From: CAYJWL01 sp964373855
Lineage (GTDB): Bacteria > Patescibacteriota > Andersenbacteria > UBA10190
Direction of reading: 5' to 3'
Assembly: GCA_964373855.1 (NCBI GenBank)
Contig: CAYJWL010000008.1
Span: 1 to 32,683 of the forward strand
Length of the DNA stretch: 32,683 nucleotides
How positions within the stretch are numbered: position 1 is the first letter of the stretch; every line of letters begins with the position of its first letter. The notes below the pieces were generated by a model. The model had not been told where the DNA came from. It searched no databases and worked only from the letters and a program-made list of their open reading frames with translations. The translations under genes were made by a program, and so were the position numbers. Shown piece by piece: positions 8,831-16,873 of this stretch.

Positions 8831-10559
8831 ATTCTTCAGAGGTTCTGGTCACTTCCTCAATGGTCGTAATGTGCTCGATGGCTTTTAAGTATGCATCCTG
8901 GGCAATCGTCGTCATGCCTTGCTTCAGGGCAGCCGCTTGAATTTGCCGTTCATTGGCTCCTTGCAGGATGAGCTCTTCGGTTTCGCCTTGGACGGAAAAA
9001 ATTTCGAATACACCTACTCGGCCCCGGTATCCGGTGCCCCCGCAGGCCGGGCAGCCTTGGGCCTTAAGGAAAGTAACATCCTTTGCCAGCATGCTCGATG
9101 AAAACACATCAGACCGCACTCCCCGCATCGTCTCAAGGATTTTTTCTCGTAGGGCGGTATCCGGTTTATATTCTCGGGCACATTTTGGGCAGACCCGCCG
9201 CACTAACCGCTGGGCAATAATAAGATTAATGGCCGGACCGAGCACAAACGGTTTAATACCAATATCGACCAGGCGCGGCACGGCGCCGGCGGCATTATTG
9301 GTGTGCAGTGTAGAAAATACTAAATGGCCGGTCAGGGCGGCGTGGACAGCCGTCTCGGCCGTTTCCGCATCGCGCATCTCGCCCACCATAATCACGTCCG
9401 GATCCTGGCGTAAAATCGAGCGTAACCCTTTGGCAAAGGTATACCCGGCATCACTATCTACTTGTGTTTGCTCCACGCCCGGCAACCGATACTCAATTGG
9501 ATCTTCCAGAGTAATAATCTTGAGGCCAGGAGAATTAACTGTTTGAATAAACGTAGCCAGCGTGGTTGTTTTCCCGGAACCGGTCGGTCCGGTCACCAAA
9601 ATCATGCCATTGGGCCGCTTGAGTTCATCGCGTACAAGATCATAATCCCGTTTTTTCATGCCCAAGTCGGCAAATTTCAATATTTCCGAGCGGCGATTAA
9701 GCAGACGAATAACAATGTTCTCGCCATCTCCGCCGGGCAAAATGGACAAGCGCAAGTCAAAAATCTCCACCTGCTCCGGCCAGCTTCCGGCTGGCTTACC
9801 TGGCTGTAGCTCTGCCCCCTGGCCGATCCGCAGAATAAAGCTGCCGTCTTGCGGAACGTCATGGATATTAAGTTTTAAGCGGGCTAACACTTTGACCCGG
9901 GACAACAGCAAGGCCCACCCTTGGCGGTCGAAATTCGTGATGTCCTGAAGAACACCGTCAATCCGGAAGCGAAGGCGCGCTTCTTTTTCCTTTGGTTCTA
10001 TATGAATATCCGAAGCGTTCATAGCAACCGCACTTAGGATAATGGCATTCAGGATTTCGGTTGGCGGCAAGGAAGTAATACGCCGGCCCAATTCTTCCAG
10101 ATCGGCTAATACATTCTCAAATTGCGAAACTTGTTCCAGCTCGACTTGGATTTGCCCTTGAGGTTCCTCAAGTTCTGTCTGCTCCCGCCGATACCGGGCC
10201 AAGGCACTATCCAAGCTGCGCTGGGAGATAGCGTACAGCGAAACTTTATGACCAAACTGCTCGTTCAGTCGGCTGGCCATCTCGGCCACGGCCGGCGTGT
10301 CGGGCCTAACAGCTGCCAGCCTGATATCATTTCCCTGCCGGTAAAACAAGACAGCGCCGGCGGCTTGCGCCTGGGTTTTGGGTACACGCTCAAGGACATC
10401 GGGATCAATCGGAAATAACACCAAGCTGACATAGGGCAAACGGAGCTGATCAGCCCGCCGTCGCGCCAGCCGCTCCTGTTGTTCAATACTAAGAGCACCC
10501 AGCCTGGAACGCAGATCTTTTTGCCGCTCGGCCTCACTCAGGGAAGGATCAATCACCAT
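8829..10559 (-). CDS. GspE/PilB-family type II secretion / type IV pilus assembly ATPase
   Basis: 576 residues. The N-terminal 150 residues form the MshEN/T2SSE-N-like region. The ATPase core has NASDIHIEPK (about 181-190), Walker A GPTGSGKTT (324-332), the Asp box LEDPIEY, Walker B region VIMVGEMRDAET and the His box LTGHLVFSTLHTNNA. A zinc-binding pair CPKC and CPACGGTGYRGR follows, typical of assembly (PilB/GspE) rather than retraction (PilT) enzymes. It should power assembly of a type IV-like pilus at the inner membrane. No pilin, PilC or prepilin peptidase gene is in the window. Start at 10559; the preceding GAGAG could act as a weak ribosome-binding site. Confidence 0.95.
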   Translation of the reverse strand: MVIDPSLSEAERQKDLRSRLGALSIEQQERLARRRADQLRLPYVSLVLFPIDPDVLERVPKTQAQAAGAVLFYRQGNDIRLAAVRPDTPAVAEMASRLNEQFGHKVSLYAISQRSLDSALARYRREQTELEEPQGQIQVELEQVSQFENVLADLEELGRRITSLPPTEILNAIILSAVAMNASDIHIEPKEKEARLRFRIDGVLQDITNFDRQGWALLLSRVKVLARLKLNIHDVPQDGSFILRIGQGAELQPGKPAGSWPEQVEIFDLRLSILPGGDGENIVIRLLNRRSEILKFADLGMKKRDYDLVRDELKRPNGMILVTGPTGSGKTTTLATFIQTVNSPGLKIITLEDPIEYRLPGVEQTQVDSDAGYTFAKGLRSILRQDPDVIMVGEMRDAETAETAVHAALTGHLVFSTLHTNNAAGAVPRLVDIGIKPFVLGPAINLIIAQRLVRRVCPKCAREYKPDTALREKILETMRGVRSDVFSSSMLAKDVTFLKAQGCPACGGTGYRGRVGVFEIFSVQGETEELILQGANERQIQAAALKQGMTTIAQDAYLKAIEHITTIEEVTRTSEE

Positions 10560-10597
10560 GCTCTCTAGTATGACACAGGAACTGGCGATCTGTCTGA

Positions 10598-11650
10598 CTA
10601 GAGAGCTATGATATCAGCCATCACATTCGCTATTTTTTTAGTATCGTGCACAACAATAGCCCGTGGGACTGTATCGCCTATCTGGGTCATAGTCGCTTCA
10701 AGACTTGCCACATCACCCTTAATCAGGCGGTATGAGTGTTCCTGGGCAACAAATTTTACCCAATCCTGTCCCGGTACCAAGTCGACCGGCGGATAAGCAG
10801 TGTTGCCCAGGACCGTATCAGCCGGCCTCCCTACGTAAGACTCATACACGCGCACAAAATCTTCACCTGTCCATCCGACCGTATGTCGCGGAGTTGTCAA
10901 CAGCGTCATAACCACAATGAATTGGGCTTTCGTTTCGGCCAGCGAAAACGTCGGGTCAAGCTGCAGACAGGCCAGGGCCGGCAAAATCGAGCCGTAGGTA
11001 TGGCCGGGAGCCACGATGATATGCGTGGCTGCCGCCAGCACTTTCTTGGCTCGCGCATTTAATTTGGCCCGCCCCTCGGCAAATACCACCCGGGCATCCC
11101 CGGGACGCCAAGCCGGATCAATCTGTAGATCAACCCGCCAGGAAATGTGATGCTGGCCCACACCGATGACATTTTTTGTGCCGTTCGTTTTGACCTGCAC
11201 TTGCTGGGTCAACGGCCGCAACGTGAGAGGAACAACACCGGCATACTTAGGAACCTGCAGCACGCGAGCGAAGGTTGCTACGGCCGCATCCAAATCAGAT
11301 GTAATTTCCATCGCGGCCAGCAGCGCGTTGCGCAGCGTGTGGCCTTTAAAATCCCCGTCGGCAAATCGGTACTCCAGCGCCTTAATGAATTTCTCGCCGC
11401 GCACGTCTCCCCGCAATTTGCTTAAAGCGAGAAGGCAGCGTGTAAGATCGCCAACCGCGCCGACATCATACTGCTGCCGAAGACGCCCGGTACTACCGCC
11501 GTCGTCCGCCATGTGCACCAGCGCGTGCAGCGAGGTGATCTGTTTCGATTCGAGCAGCGGCACCAGCGCCCGCAGGATATGCGATGTACCGTTCCCGCCG
11601 CCTAAGACCACCACGCGGGGTTTTAGCTTGTTCGCAACAGCTTGGGCCAT
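10598..11650 (-). CDS. YvcK/CofD-like protein (gluconeogenesis factor family)
   Basis: 350 residues. Family signatures are GGGNGTSHILRAL near the N terminus, HMADDGGSTGRLR, VGDLTRCLLALS, and HTLRNALLAA. YvcK proteins bind UDP-sugars and affect carbon flow into the cell wall and cell shape; they share the fold of the CofD transferase. The expected family length is about 310-330, so the size is ordinary. It lies 38 bases upstream of the GspE/PilB gene on the same strand and could share its transcript. The specific role here is inferred from the family only. Confidence 0.9.
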   Translation of the reverse strand: MAQAVANKLKPRVVVLGGGNGTSHILRALVPLLESKQITSLHALVHMADDGGSTGRLRQQYDVGAVGDLTRCLLALSKLRGDVRGEKFIKALEYRFADGDFKGHTLRNALLAAMEITSDLDAAVATFARVLQVPKYAGVVPLTLRPLTQQVQVKTNGTKNVIGVGQHHISWRVDLQIDPAWRPGDARVVFAEGRAKLNARAKKVLAAATHIIVAPGHTYGSILPALACLQLDPTFSLAETKAQFIVVMTLLTTPRHTVGWTGEDFVRVYESYVGRPADTVLGNTAYPPVDLVPGQDWVKFVAQEHSYRLIKGDVASLEATMTQIGDTVPRAIVVHDTKKIANVMADIIAL

Positions 11651-11744
11651 AAGAGCATCCTACTCAACAATAGTTGTAGCAAGTACCGTACGCCAGAAAG
11701 ACTATGAAAGCAATTGCAGGGTTAAGAGCGGCCTGCCGCACAGC

Positions 11745-14063
11745 CTAATCACCTTCTCGCACCGCGATTTTTTTGGGTACTTTAGTCTGCCAGAGCGGCT
11801 CGCCGCGCCTGACGCCATTGATAAGTTGCGCCGCGGCCATGCCGACCAGGAAAGAAAAAATAATCGGGAGTCGGCCTGACCGGCTCAGCGCTCGCCCGCT
11901 CTCGACTACCTGCCGGGATGATACCCCCGCTTCCGCACGACCGGCACCTCTTATCGCCGACAGGTTTTGTGATGCTTCTCCTTGTTGCTCTACTCCTAAA
12001 ATTGCACCGGTGATGTTTTTAACCCTCGTAGCTGCACCAGCGACAGCTAAGTCGTCCGGGAAGCGGGGCAAGATACGGTATCCGCTCTGGGTTTGAGAGA
12101 TAACTCCGGTGACAGCAACAGCCAGACCGCGGCTGGTTTTCGGCTTGTGTATTCCGGTTGATTCTTTCACGACTACTTTTGCATCTCCACTGCCGTCATT
12201 AATATAAAACGTTGCGCCCGATGAGCGCGTCACTATGCCGGCGGTCGTAACAAGAAACCCCTCAACCGCCTCGCCAATGTCGCCAGTTTTCACCACCTGC
12301 GGCTGCGGCGCCTCCGCCTGGCTGGTGACAGCAATGTCGGCTGGCGAGGATACCTTTATCCTTGTCTCACCAGCTAAGGATGATACCTCGCCTGTAAGGG
12401 TAATGTGGCTGCCGATCGGCGATGCGGGCAGCGTGCCGGAAGATAGATATACCTGAACACCCGAGCCAGCCAGGTACATGGTGTTCTTCCCGAGAACATT
12501 GGGCGGAGCACTGACAACGCCTGTAATACTCACTATAGAGCCATGCTTGAAAGAACGAATCGAATCAATCGAAGTAAAGGTTGCGCGCCCCCCGGCTATG
12601 AGACCACGCCCCGGCAGAGTTGTAATAACATTAGGCTTGCCTTCGGTTACCGTTGCACTGAGGCGGTAGCCACCATCCACCGCCCGGTTATACGAAACCC
12701 CTTCCGCCACCGGGTCCGTGTACGTGAAGGAAGAAACAATCACGCTGGCCGGATCAATCAGACGCACTGTGTCCCGGTCATTATTGAGAGCAATTTTTGT
12801 CTGACCACGGCGCAGCGCTAAAATCCCGCCGGCCGGCAAGCGCACATCGGCAGGAATAGCGTAGGGCAAGCTGCCGCCCTCACCATCATCGAGCTGCCAT
12901 CCCGCCAAGCCGATTTCCTTGCTGCCCAGGTTAATGATCTCAATAAACTCACCGGCCGCGTCTGCGCCCGCCGGGTTAGGCAAAAATTCGTTAATTAAAA
13001 CAGTTGTAGAAAAATCAAAACTGCCCGCCTCCTCGTTCGCCTCATCCGCAGGCATCTCCGAACTTGCCGCTGTAATAATATTGACCGAGCCGGGAGTGGC
13101 AGTGGTCGAATGCTGGTAGGTATCAGCGACCCGATTCACAGATACACCCTCGGCCATTGAACCGCTGTATTCCACTTGCTGCCTTACCACCTCATCCGGA
13201 CTAAACAGCCGGACCTGATCACCGTTATTGTTCAACGATATTTTTGTCTGATCACTTTTGAAAACAGCATAGCCGCCTGCCGCCAGTGTTAGGCCCGGTT
13301 CAATCGTAAAGAGTTTGCTTCCGCCCTCACTATCGTCGAGTTGCCAGCCCGATAGATCAACCGCCTCGCTCCCGGTGTTATACAGCTCAATAAATTCCTC
13401 CTTGGTATCAGATCCCACCGGATTCGGCAACCATTCATTGATGACCACTTCGTTTGAGAAAAAACCCGGGGAGGGCGTGGCCGGGTTATCAAAACGATCA
13501 GCGCTGGCACTGTTCGCCGTACCGGGCGTGCCGGTCCGCCCGCCGCCGGTGCCAACCGAATCATGCCAGGAGGCAGCGGACGTACCCTCGCCCGCATCTT
13601 CAGCTCGCTCCATCGAAATACCGCTGTCGGTGTTTTTGCCGGCAAACCAGGCACCTAACTGATTGGCGGTATCAGCCACCACGCCGTTGTCATCATATAA
13701 CCGTACCAGCTCGCCGGTATTTACCAGCACTAAAGAAGCCACCACTTTGTGAGCCGGCACGTCTGTCGCTTCCTCGGATTGCTCCAGCAAAAAATATTCC
13801 TGGGCCGGTATGACATCGTCATCTGTAAATTCAACGATCAGCTGCTCGGCGCTGGCCGGTTTTTGGCGGGTTAGCTTCCAGCCAGCCAGCGGCAGCTCGA
13901 CAGCAGATGGATTATAGAGCTCGATATATTCTACGCCATCCCACATTAATTCGTTGATAATCACCCCGCTCTGCGCTGCTACCGGCAGAAGCTGAAAAAC
14001 AAAAATGAGCAACCCGAGTGCCAAAGCAAAAAGAAAACTCAATCGTTTACCCTCTAAAACCAC
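11745..14063 (-). CDS. Exported surface protein with three lamin-tail domains and OB-like repeats
   Basis: 772 residues. A signal peptide covers residues 1-30 (cleavage near VAAQ). Three lamin-tail domains follow: LTD1 from 34 (VIINELMWDGVEYIELYN), LTD2 from 205 (WLPNPVGSDTKEEFIELYN) and LTD3 from 354 (FLPNPAGADAAGEFIEIIN). LTD2 and LTD3 are near copies, with GWQLDD.EGGS in both. Two OB-fold-like beta domains lie at about 505-580 and 600-675. A single hydrophobic helix (about 732-748) near the C terminus with a basic tail suggests cell-surface anchoring. In bacteria such lamin-tail domains occur in secreted nucleases and surface proteins; no nuclease domain is visible. It is probably a binding or adhesion protein. 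Confidence 0.88.
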   Translation of the reverse strand: MVLEGKRLSFLFALALGLLIFVFQLLPVAAQSGVIINELMWDGVEYIELYNPSAVELPLAGWKLTRQKPASAEQLIVEFTDDDVIPAQEYFLLEQSEEATDVPAHKVVASLVLVNTGELVRLYDDNGVVADTANQLGAWFAGKNTDSGISMERAEDAGEGTSAASWHDSVGTGGGRTGTPGTANSASADRFDNPATPSPGFFSNEVVINEWLPNPVGSDTKEEFIELYNTGSEAVDLSGWQLDDSEGGSKLFTIEPGLTLAAGGYAVFKSDQTKISLNNNGDQVRLFSPDEVVRQQVEYSGSMAEGVSVNRVADTYQHSTTATPGSVNIITAASSEMPADEANEEAGSFDFSTTVLINEFLPNPAGADAAGEFIEIINLGSKEIGLAGWQLDDGEGGSLPYAIPADVRLPAGGILALRRGQTKIALNNDRDTVRLIDPASVIVSSFTYTDPVAEGVSYNRAVDGGYRLSATVTEGKPNVITTLPGRGLIAGGRATFTSIDSIRSFKHGSIVSITGVVSAPPNVLGKNTMYLAGSGVQVYLSSGTLPASPIGSHITLTGEVSSLAGETRIKVSSPADIAVTSQAEAPQPQVVKTGDIGEAVEGFLVTTAGIVTRSSGATFYINDGSGDAKVVVKESTGIHKPKTSRGLAVAVTGVISQTQSGYRILPRFPDDLAVAGAATRVKNITGAILGVEQQGEASQNLSAIRGAGRAEAGVSSRQVVESGRALSRSGRLPIIFSFLVGMAAAQLINGVRRGEPLWQTKVPKKIAVREGD

Positions 14064-14195
14064 TCATTGTATTGTAGCTCACTGTAATACCGCGATACAT
14101 AACCCCGAGCCTGCCGGCCGAGGTGAAAAAAGAAGCAGCCCTCACCAATTGCCTGTAACCACGGAAATGGCAACAATCCAAGCACTCGACTTCTA

Positions 14196-14711
14196 TTATT
14201 CTCTATACGCCACCTGATACAAATGCCGGCAAGCAACTACACCCCCGGCTATTGCCACCGCACCGATGACAATTTCCTGATACGACCACTCCGCCAGTAG
14301 CCAAAAAACCGCGGCGCCTTGCACGAAGGTCATTGTCTTGCCGGACAAGCCAGCTCCAGCGAGCGACTCGCCTCGAGCACCATGAATAGTTAACACGGGC
14401 AGGAGAGCCAAGTCTTTGGCCAATAACAGAATGGCGCTGCGGGGCAGATATGCCAGGCGTATTAAAGCCAGAATGCCCAAGCCCAAAATAATGCGATCAA
14501 TAATTTTATCGAGGGTGGAGCCGAGGGCTGTCTCCTGCTTCAACCACCTGGCCAGCAACCCATCAACGGCATCAAGCGCCCAGGCCGCGACAAACAAAAT
14601 AAGAGCCCAAGCGAGGCGGTCCTGGGCCAGATACCACAGGAAGGCAAAAAAAATCGGCAGCCGCACCAGCGTAACCGCGTTAGCTGCAGTAAACAAATCT
14701 TTGTTAGCCAT
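14196..14711 (-). CDS. pgsA: CDP-alcohol phosphatidyltransferase (PgsA-like)
   Basis: 171 residues from the ATG at 14711; a TTG at 14726 would add five residues. The whole catalytic signature is present: Asp47, Asp50-Gly51, Ala54-Arg55, Gly64, Asp68, Asp72 in ALDAVDGLLAR followed by GSTLDKIIDR. Multiple hydrophobic helices surround it. The family transfers a phosphatidyl group from CDP-diacylglycerol to an alcohol, usually glycerol-3-phosphate in phospholipid synthesis. The alcohol cannot be told from sequence. The start overlaps the ruvB stop by 8 bases, so translation is likely coupled. Confidence 0.88.
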   Translation of the reverse strand: MANKDLFTAANAVTLVRLPIFFAFLWYLAQDRLAWALILFVAAWALDAVDGLLARWLKQETALGSTLDKIIDRIILGLGILALIRLAYLPRSAILLLAKDLALLPVLTIHGARGESLAGAGLSGKTMTFVQGAAVFWLLAEWSYQEIVIGAVAIAGGVVACRHLYQVAYRE

Positions 14712-15750
14712 CAAACAAGCGGGCAATTCCCGTCGGCGCAGCGGGCACCGGCATGCCCATGTGCTCCCGGCCGGTATTTGTTACCACTCTTCCCCTCGGA
14801 GTGCGCTCAATCATGCCGCACTGCAAGAGGTATGGCTCCACTACTTCTTCCAGTGTGCGCTCTTCCTCCGCACTCATCGCTGCTAGAGCCTGCAACCCCA
14901 CTGGCCCCCCGTCGAATTTCTCAATCATGATTTTCAAGATGTTCCGGTCCGCTCCATCCAGCCCCCTGTTATCTATATCCAACAGAGATAACGTCTGCTG
15001 AACCACGGCATCTACCACGAGATCGTGGCCGTGAACTTGAGCATAATCTCGAATGCGCTTCAGCAGACGGTTGGCGATGCGCGGCGTGCGCCGGCAGCGC
15101 TTGGCTATTTGCCATAAAGAATCATCATCAATCTGTAGCTGTAATAGCTTGGCCGAGCGGTTGAGTATCTTCGTTAATTCCTCCTCGGCGTAAAAATCAA
15201 GCCGGTAGGTCATACCAAACCGATCACGCAGCGGCGAACCCAAGAGTCCCACGCGAGTCGTTGCCCCCACCATGGTAAAGCGAGGCAGATCTATGCGCAG
15301 GATCTTGGCGCCCGGACCCTGTCCGACGACTAAATCCAGCGCGTAACTTTCCATGGCCGGGTATAACACCTCTTCAATTGTTTTTTGCAAGCGGTGAATT
15401 TCATCAACGAATAACACATCACCTTCTTGCAGGTTTGTAAGTATGGCCGCCAGGTCGGCCACCTTAGTGAGCACCGGGCCGGAGGTAACGCGGATGTTTG
15501 AGCCAAGCTCTCGGGCGATAATATGGGCGAGACTGGTTTTACCCAAACCAGGCGGCCCAGCCAAGAGCACATGTTCGAGGGGCTCGTTGCGTTGTTTGGC
15601 AGCTTTCAGAAACACCGCCAGGCTCTTTTTTAAGGGCTGCTGTCCGATAAACTCCCGTAAGGATTTCGGCCGCAGGGCAGCATCGAGGGACTCGTCCTCG
15701 GTAACCAAAGTTGATGCCACAATTGATGTGTTCGCTTCCTCAATCGCCAT
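14704..15750 (-). CDS. ruvB: Holliday junction branch-migration ATPase RuvB
   Basis: 348 residues, the usual size. The opening segment LRPKSLREFIGQ, Walker A AGPPGLGKTSLAH, Walker B VDEIHRL, sensor GATTRVGLL and a C-terminal winged helix (QCGMIERTPRGRV) are all present. RuvB rings drive branch migration with RuvA, and RuvC (here at 21161) resolves the junction. ruvA is not in this window. It is followed by pgsA with an 8-base overlap. Confidence 0.97.
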   Translation of the reverse strand: MAIEEANTSIVASTLVTEDESLDAALRPKSLREFIGQQPLKKSLAVFLKAAKQRNEPLEHVLLAGPPGLGKTSLAHIIARELGSNIRVTSGPVLTKVADLAAILTNLQEGDVLFVDEIHRLQKTIEEVLYPAMESYALDLVVGQGPGAKILRIDLPRFTMVGATTRVGLLGSPLRDRFGMTYRLDFYAEEELTKILNRSAKLLQLQIDDDSLWQIAKRCRRTPRIANRLLKRIRDYAQVHGHDLVVDAVVQQTLSLLDIDNRGLDGADRNILKIMIEKFDGGPVGLQALAAMSAEEERTLEEVVEPYLLQCGMIERTPRGRVVTNTGREHMGMPVPAAPTGIARLFDG

Positions 15751-15816
15751 ACACTTCGCTCATTGAAAAAATCTAAAGCAAAATCCTAGCGTCAGATTTA
15801 AACCCCACCTAGGCCT

Positions 15817-15822
15817 ATTATA
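15817..15822 (-). promoter_or_regulatory. Probable -10 box for ruvB
   Basis: On the minus strand the sequence TATAAT lies 67 bases before the ruvB ATG. No good -35 hexamer stands 16-18 bases upstream; a TTGATA is 22 bases away. The promoter position is plausible only. Confidence 0.4.
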
Positions 15823-15846
15823 CATGAACCCCTGTATTTAGAAGTA

Positions 15847-16080
15847 TCAAACAGAAACTTGAGGTAACTCCTTAACTCTCATCATAAAAGCGCATCCAGC
15901 CCAATCCTGTTCGCTCATTCTCGCCCCGCCGGCCCGGCGCTCCGAGGCCTTAGGCTTTTTGTCCCGCCTGCCGGCGGGAACCATGCCAAAAAGCCTGCAG
16001 AACCCGCTCACAGGATTGCGCCGGGCAGCGCTGTAATATGTCTAGCACTTACCGAGCAGTGAGGAGTTACTTCTTGAGAC
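15847..16080. repeat. Nested inverted-repeat element, possible structured RNA
   Basis: Five helices nest into one rod: AGGTAACTCCT with AGGAGTTACTT (15862-15872 / 16062-16072, one wobble), GCGC/GCGC (15890-15893 / 16028-16031), CAATCCTGT/ACAGGATTG (15902-15910 / 16010-16018, perfect), AGGCTTTTTG/CAAAAAGCCT (15952-15961 / 15987-15996, perfect) and TCCCGCC/GGCGGGA (15962-15968 / 15973-15979). No promoter or terminator settles the orientation. A 45-codon minus-strand frame (15847-15984, Arg/Lys-rich, beginning MVPAGRRDKKPK) crosses it; with no ribosome-binding site I do not call it a gene. It may be a small repeat element rather than an RNA. Confidence 0.45.
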
Positions 16081-16141
16081 GCAATATAGACATTTTAGTG
16101 ACTCTATTAAGCTATAATATGATGCTTACCACAACTTATGC

Positions 16142-16170
16142 TTGACAATATTACTCATACATGATATCAT
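16142..16170 (+). promoter_or_regulatory. Strong sigma70-type promoter of the large structured RNA
   Basis: TTGACA (16142-16147), exactly 17 bases, then TATCAT (16165-16170), with TGA just before the -10 giving an extended -10. The -10 lies in the palindrome CATGATATCATG. Transcription should begin near 16177. It matches the promoter at 17552 in 21 of the first 29 positions. Confidence 0.8.
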
Positions 16171-16176
16171 GAGCTG

Positions 16177-16860
16177 TTCGTAAATGAGCATGTTCCTTCC
16201 AGGCAAGCGACATACATTTAGTTAAGAGAAGAGAGCGGCAATTCTCGACAAGGTCGAGAGACACCAGATGCCGTACAAGATCTGGTAAAAAAATGGTTAT
16301 GTGATATGCCTCTCTTCCCCACCGAGAAGCACGCCACGTAACCTTTTTTTGTTAGCACTGACTGGACGTGAAGGTGTTCACTTCTAGAATTGCGCTAGCA
16401 GAAGAGAGATCACTGACAACTGAATAGCACGAGGCATAGTTGGCCACAACCTGGGATAAGATACCAGCAGCTGCTATGTACAGATCGTGCAGCAATCGCG
16501 AAGATGCACGTACTCCCATGTGCATCTTCCACCTATGTACCTTACAACTTTATAAGGTACAGTGGTGGGAGATGCTCTTATAGCGAGGAAATTTTATTCT
16601 CGCGTAGCACATTCGCTTCCCCAAGTCTAAAGGAATAGGCGCTAGGGGAAGATTCACCCAGCCGAGGAACAGACAACAGTTTGTTCCTCGTTTCCTTTTG
16701 CAGGTAAGGCATTACCTCCAAAAGCGAAGCGAGGCACTTTCTCTTCCACCCATGGCGGTGTCAGTGGTCTCGTACTGCTGGTCGCCAGCGGTGGGAGAGA
16801 AAAAGTATGTCCTACTTGATCCTAACTGTGTTGGTTAGGTGACAGGTGGGGAGAAGCACA
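16177..16860 (+). ncRNA. Candidate large structured RNA or structured leader, about 690 nt
   Basis: No convincing gene occupies this stretch, but hairpins follow one another almost without gap. Perfect or near-perfect stems: 16243-16249/16253-16259; 16263-16269/16280-16286; 16348-16356/16394-16402 enclosing 16368-16372/16377-16381; a multibranch arm 16427-16432/16485-16490 with 16435-16439/16474-16478; 16500-16509/16520-16529 (10 bp); 16537-16544/16553-16560; 16583-16587/16599-16603; 16616-16622/16645-16651; 16663-16671/16682-16690 (9 bp); 16695-16700/16719-16724 with 16702-16707/16712-16717; 16738-16750/16790-16802 (13 bp, one wobble) enclosing GGCG/CGCC; 16821-16826/16834-16839. Helix 16228-16235/16310-16317 interleaves with 16295-16303/16335-16343, a pseudoknot or switch. 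I found none of the hallmark motifs of RNase P RNA, tmRNA or SRP RNA. It ends just before the ribosome-binding site of the next gene, so it may be that gene's leader. Length and density recall ornate large RNAs such as OLE or ROOL, but no homology is claimed. Confidence 0.6.
16295..16350 (+). terminator. Possible internal terminator/attenuator in the structured RNA
   Basis: GGTTATGTG (16295-16303) pairs with CACGTAACC (16335-16343, one wobble), with an inner TCTC/GAGA, directly followed by seven Ts (16344-16350). The 3' half of a competing helix (16228-16235/16310-16317) lies in its loop, so the two could be alternatives. The U tract can also pair into the next hairpin (16348-16356/16394-16402). 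Confidence 0.4.
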
Positions 16861-16873
16861 GAAGGACAAAGCC

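Noticed and set aside
8829..10559. Complete type II secretion or pilus locus
   Set aside because: Only the ATPase is present; neighbouring genes are unrelated.
15847..15984. 45-codon basic frame on the minus strand
   Set aside because: Lies within nested inverted repeats that by themselves yield Arg/Gly/Ala codons, and has no translation signal; kept only as a comment on the repeat.
16460..16480. Resemblance of CCAGCAGCTGC to the 16S rRNA 530 loop
   Set aside because: Only about ten bases match and the flanks do not; taken as chance.
16177..16860. RNase P RNA, tmRNA, SRP RNA or a self-splicing intron
   Set aside because: None of the hallmark motifs was found: no GAGGAAAGTCC core, no tRNA-like ends with a tag frame, no GGAAGCAG tetraloop region, no group II domain V hairpin.
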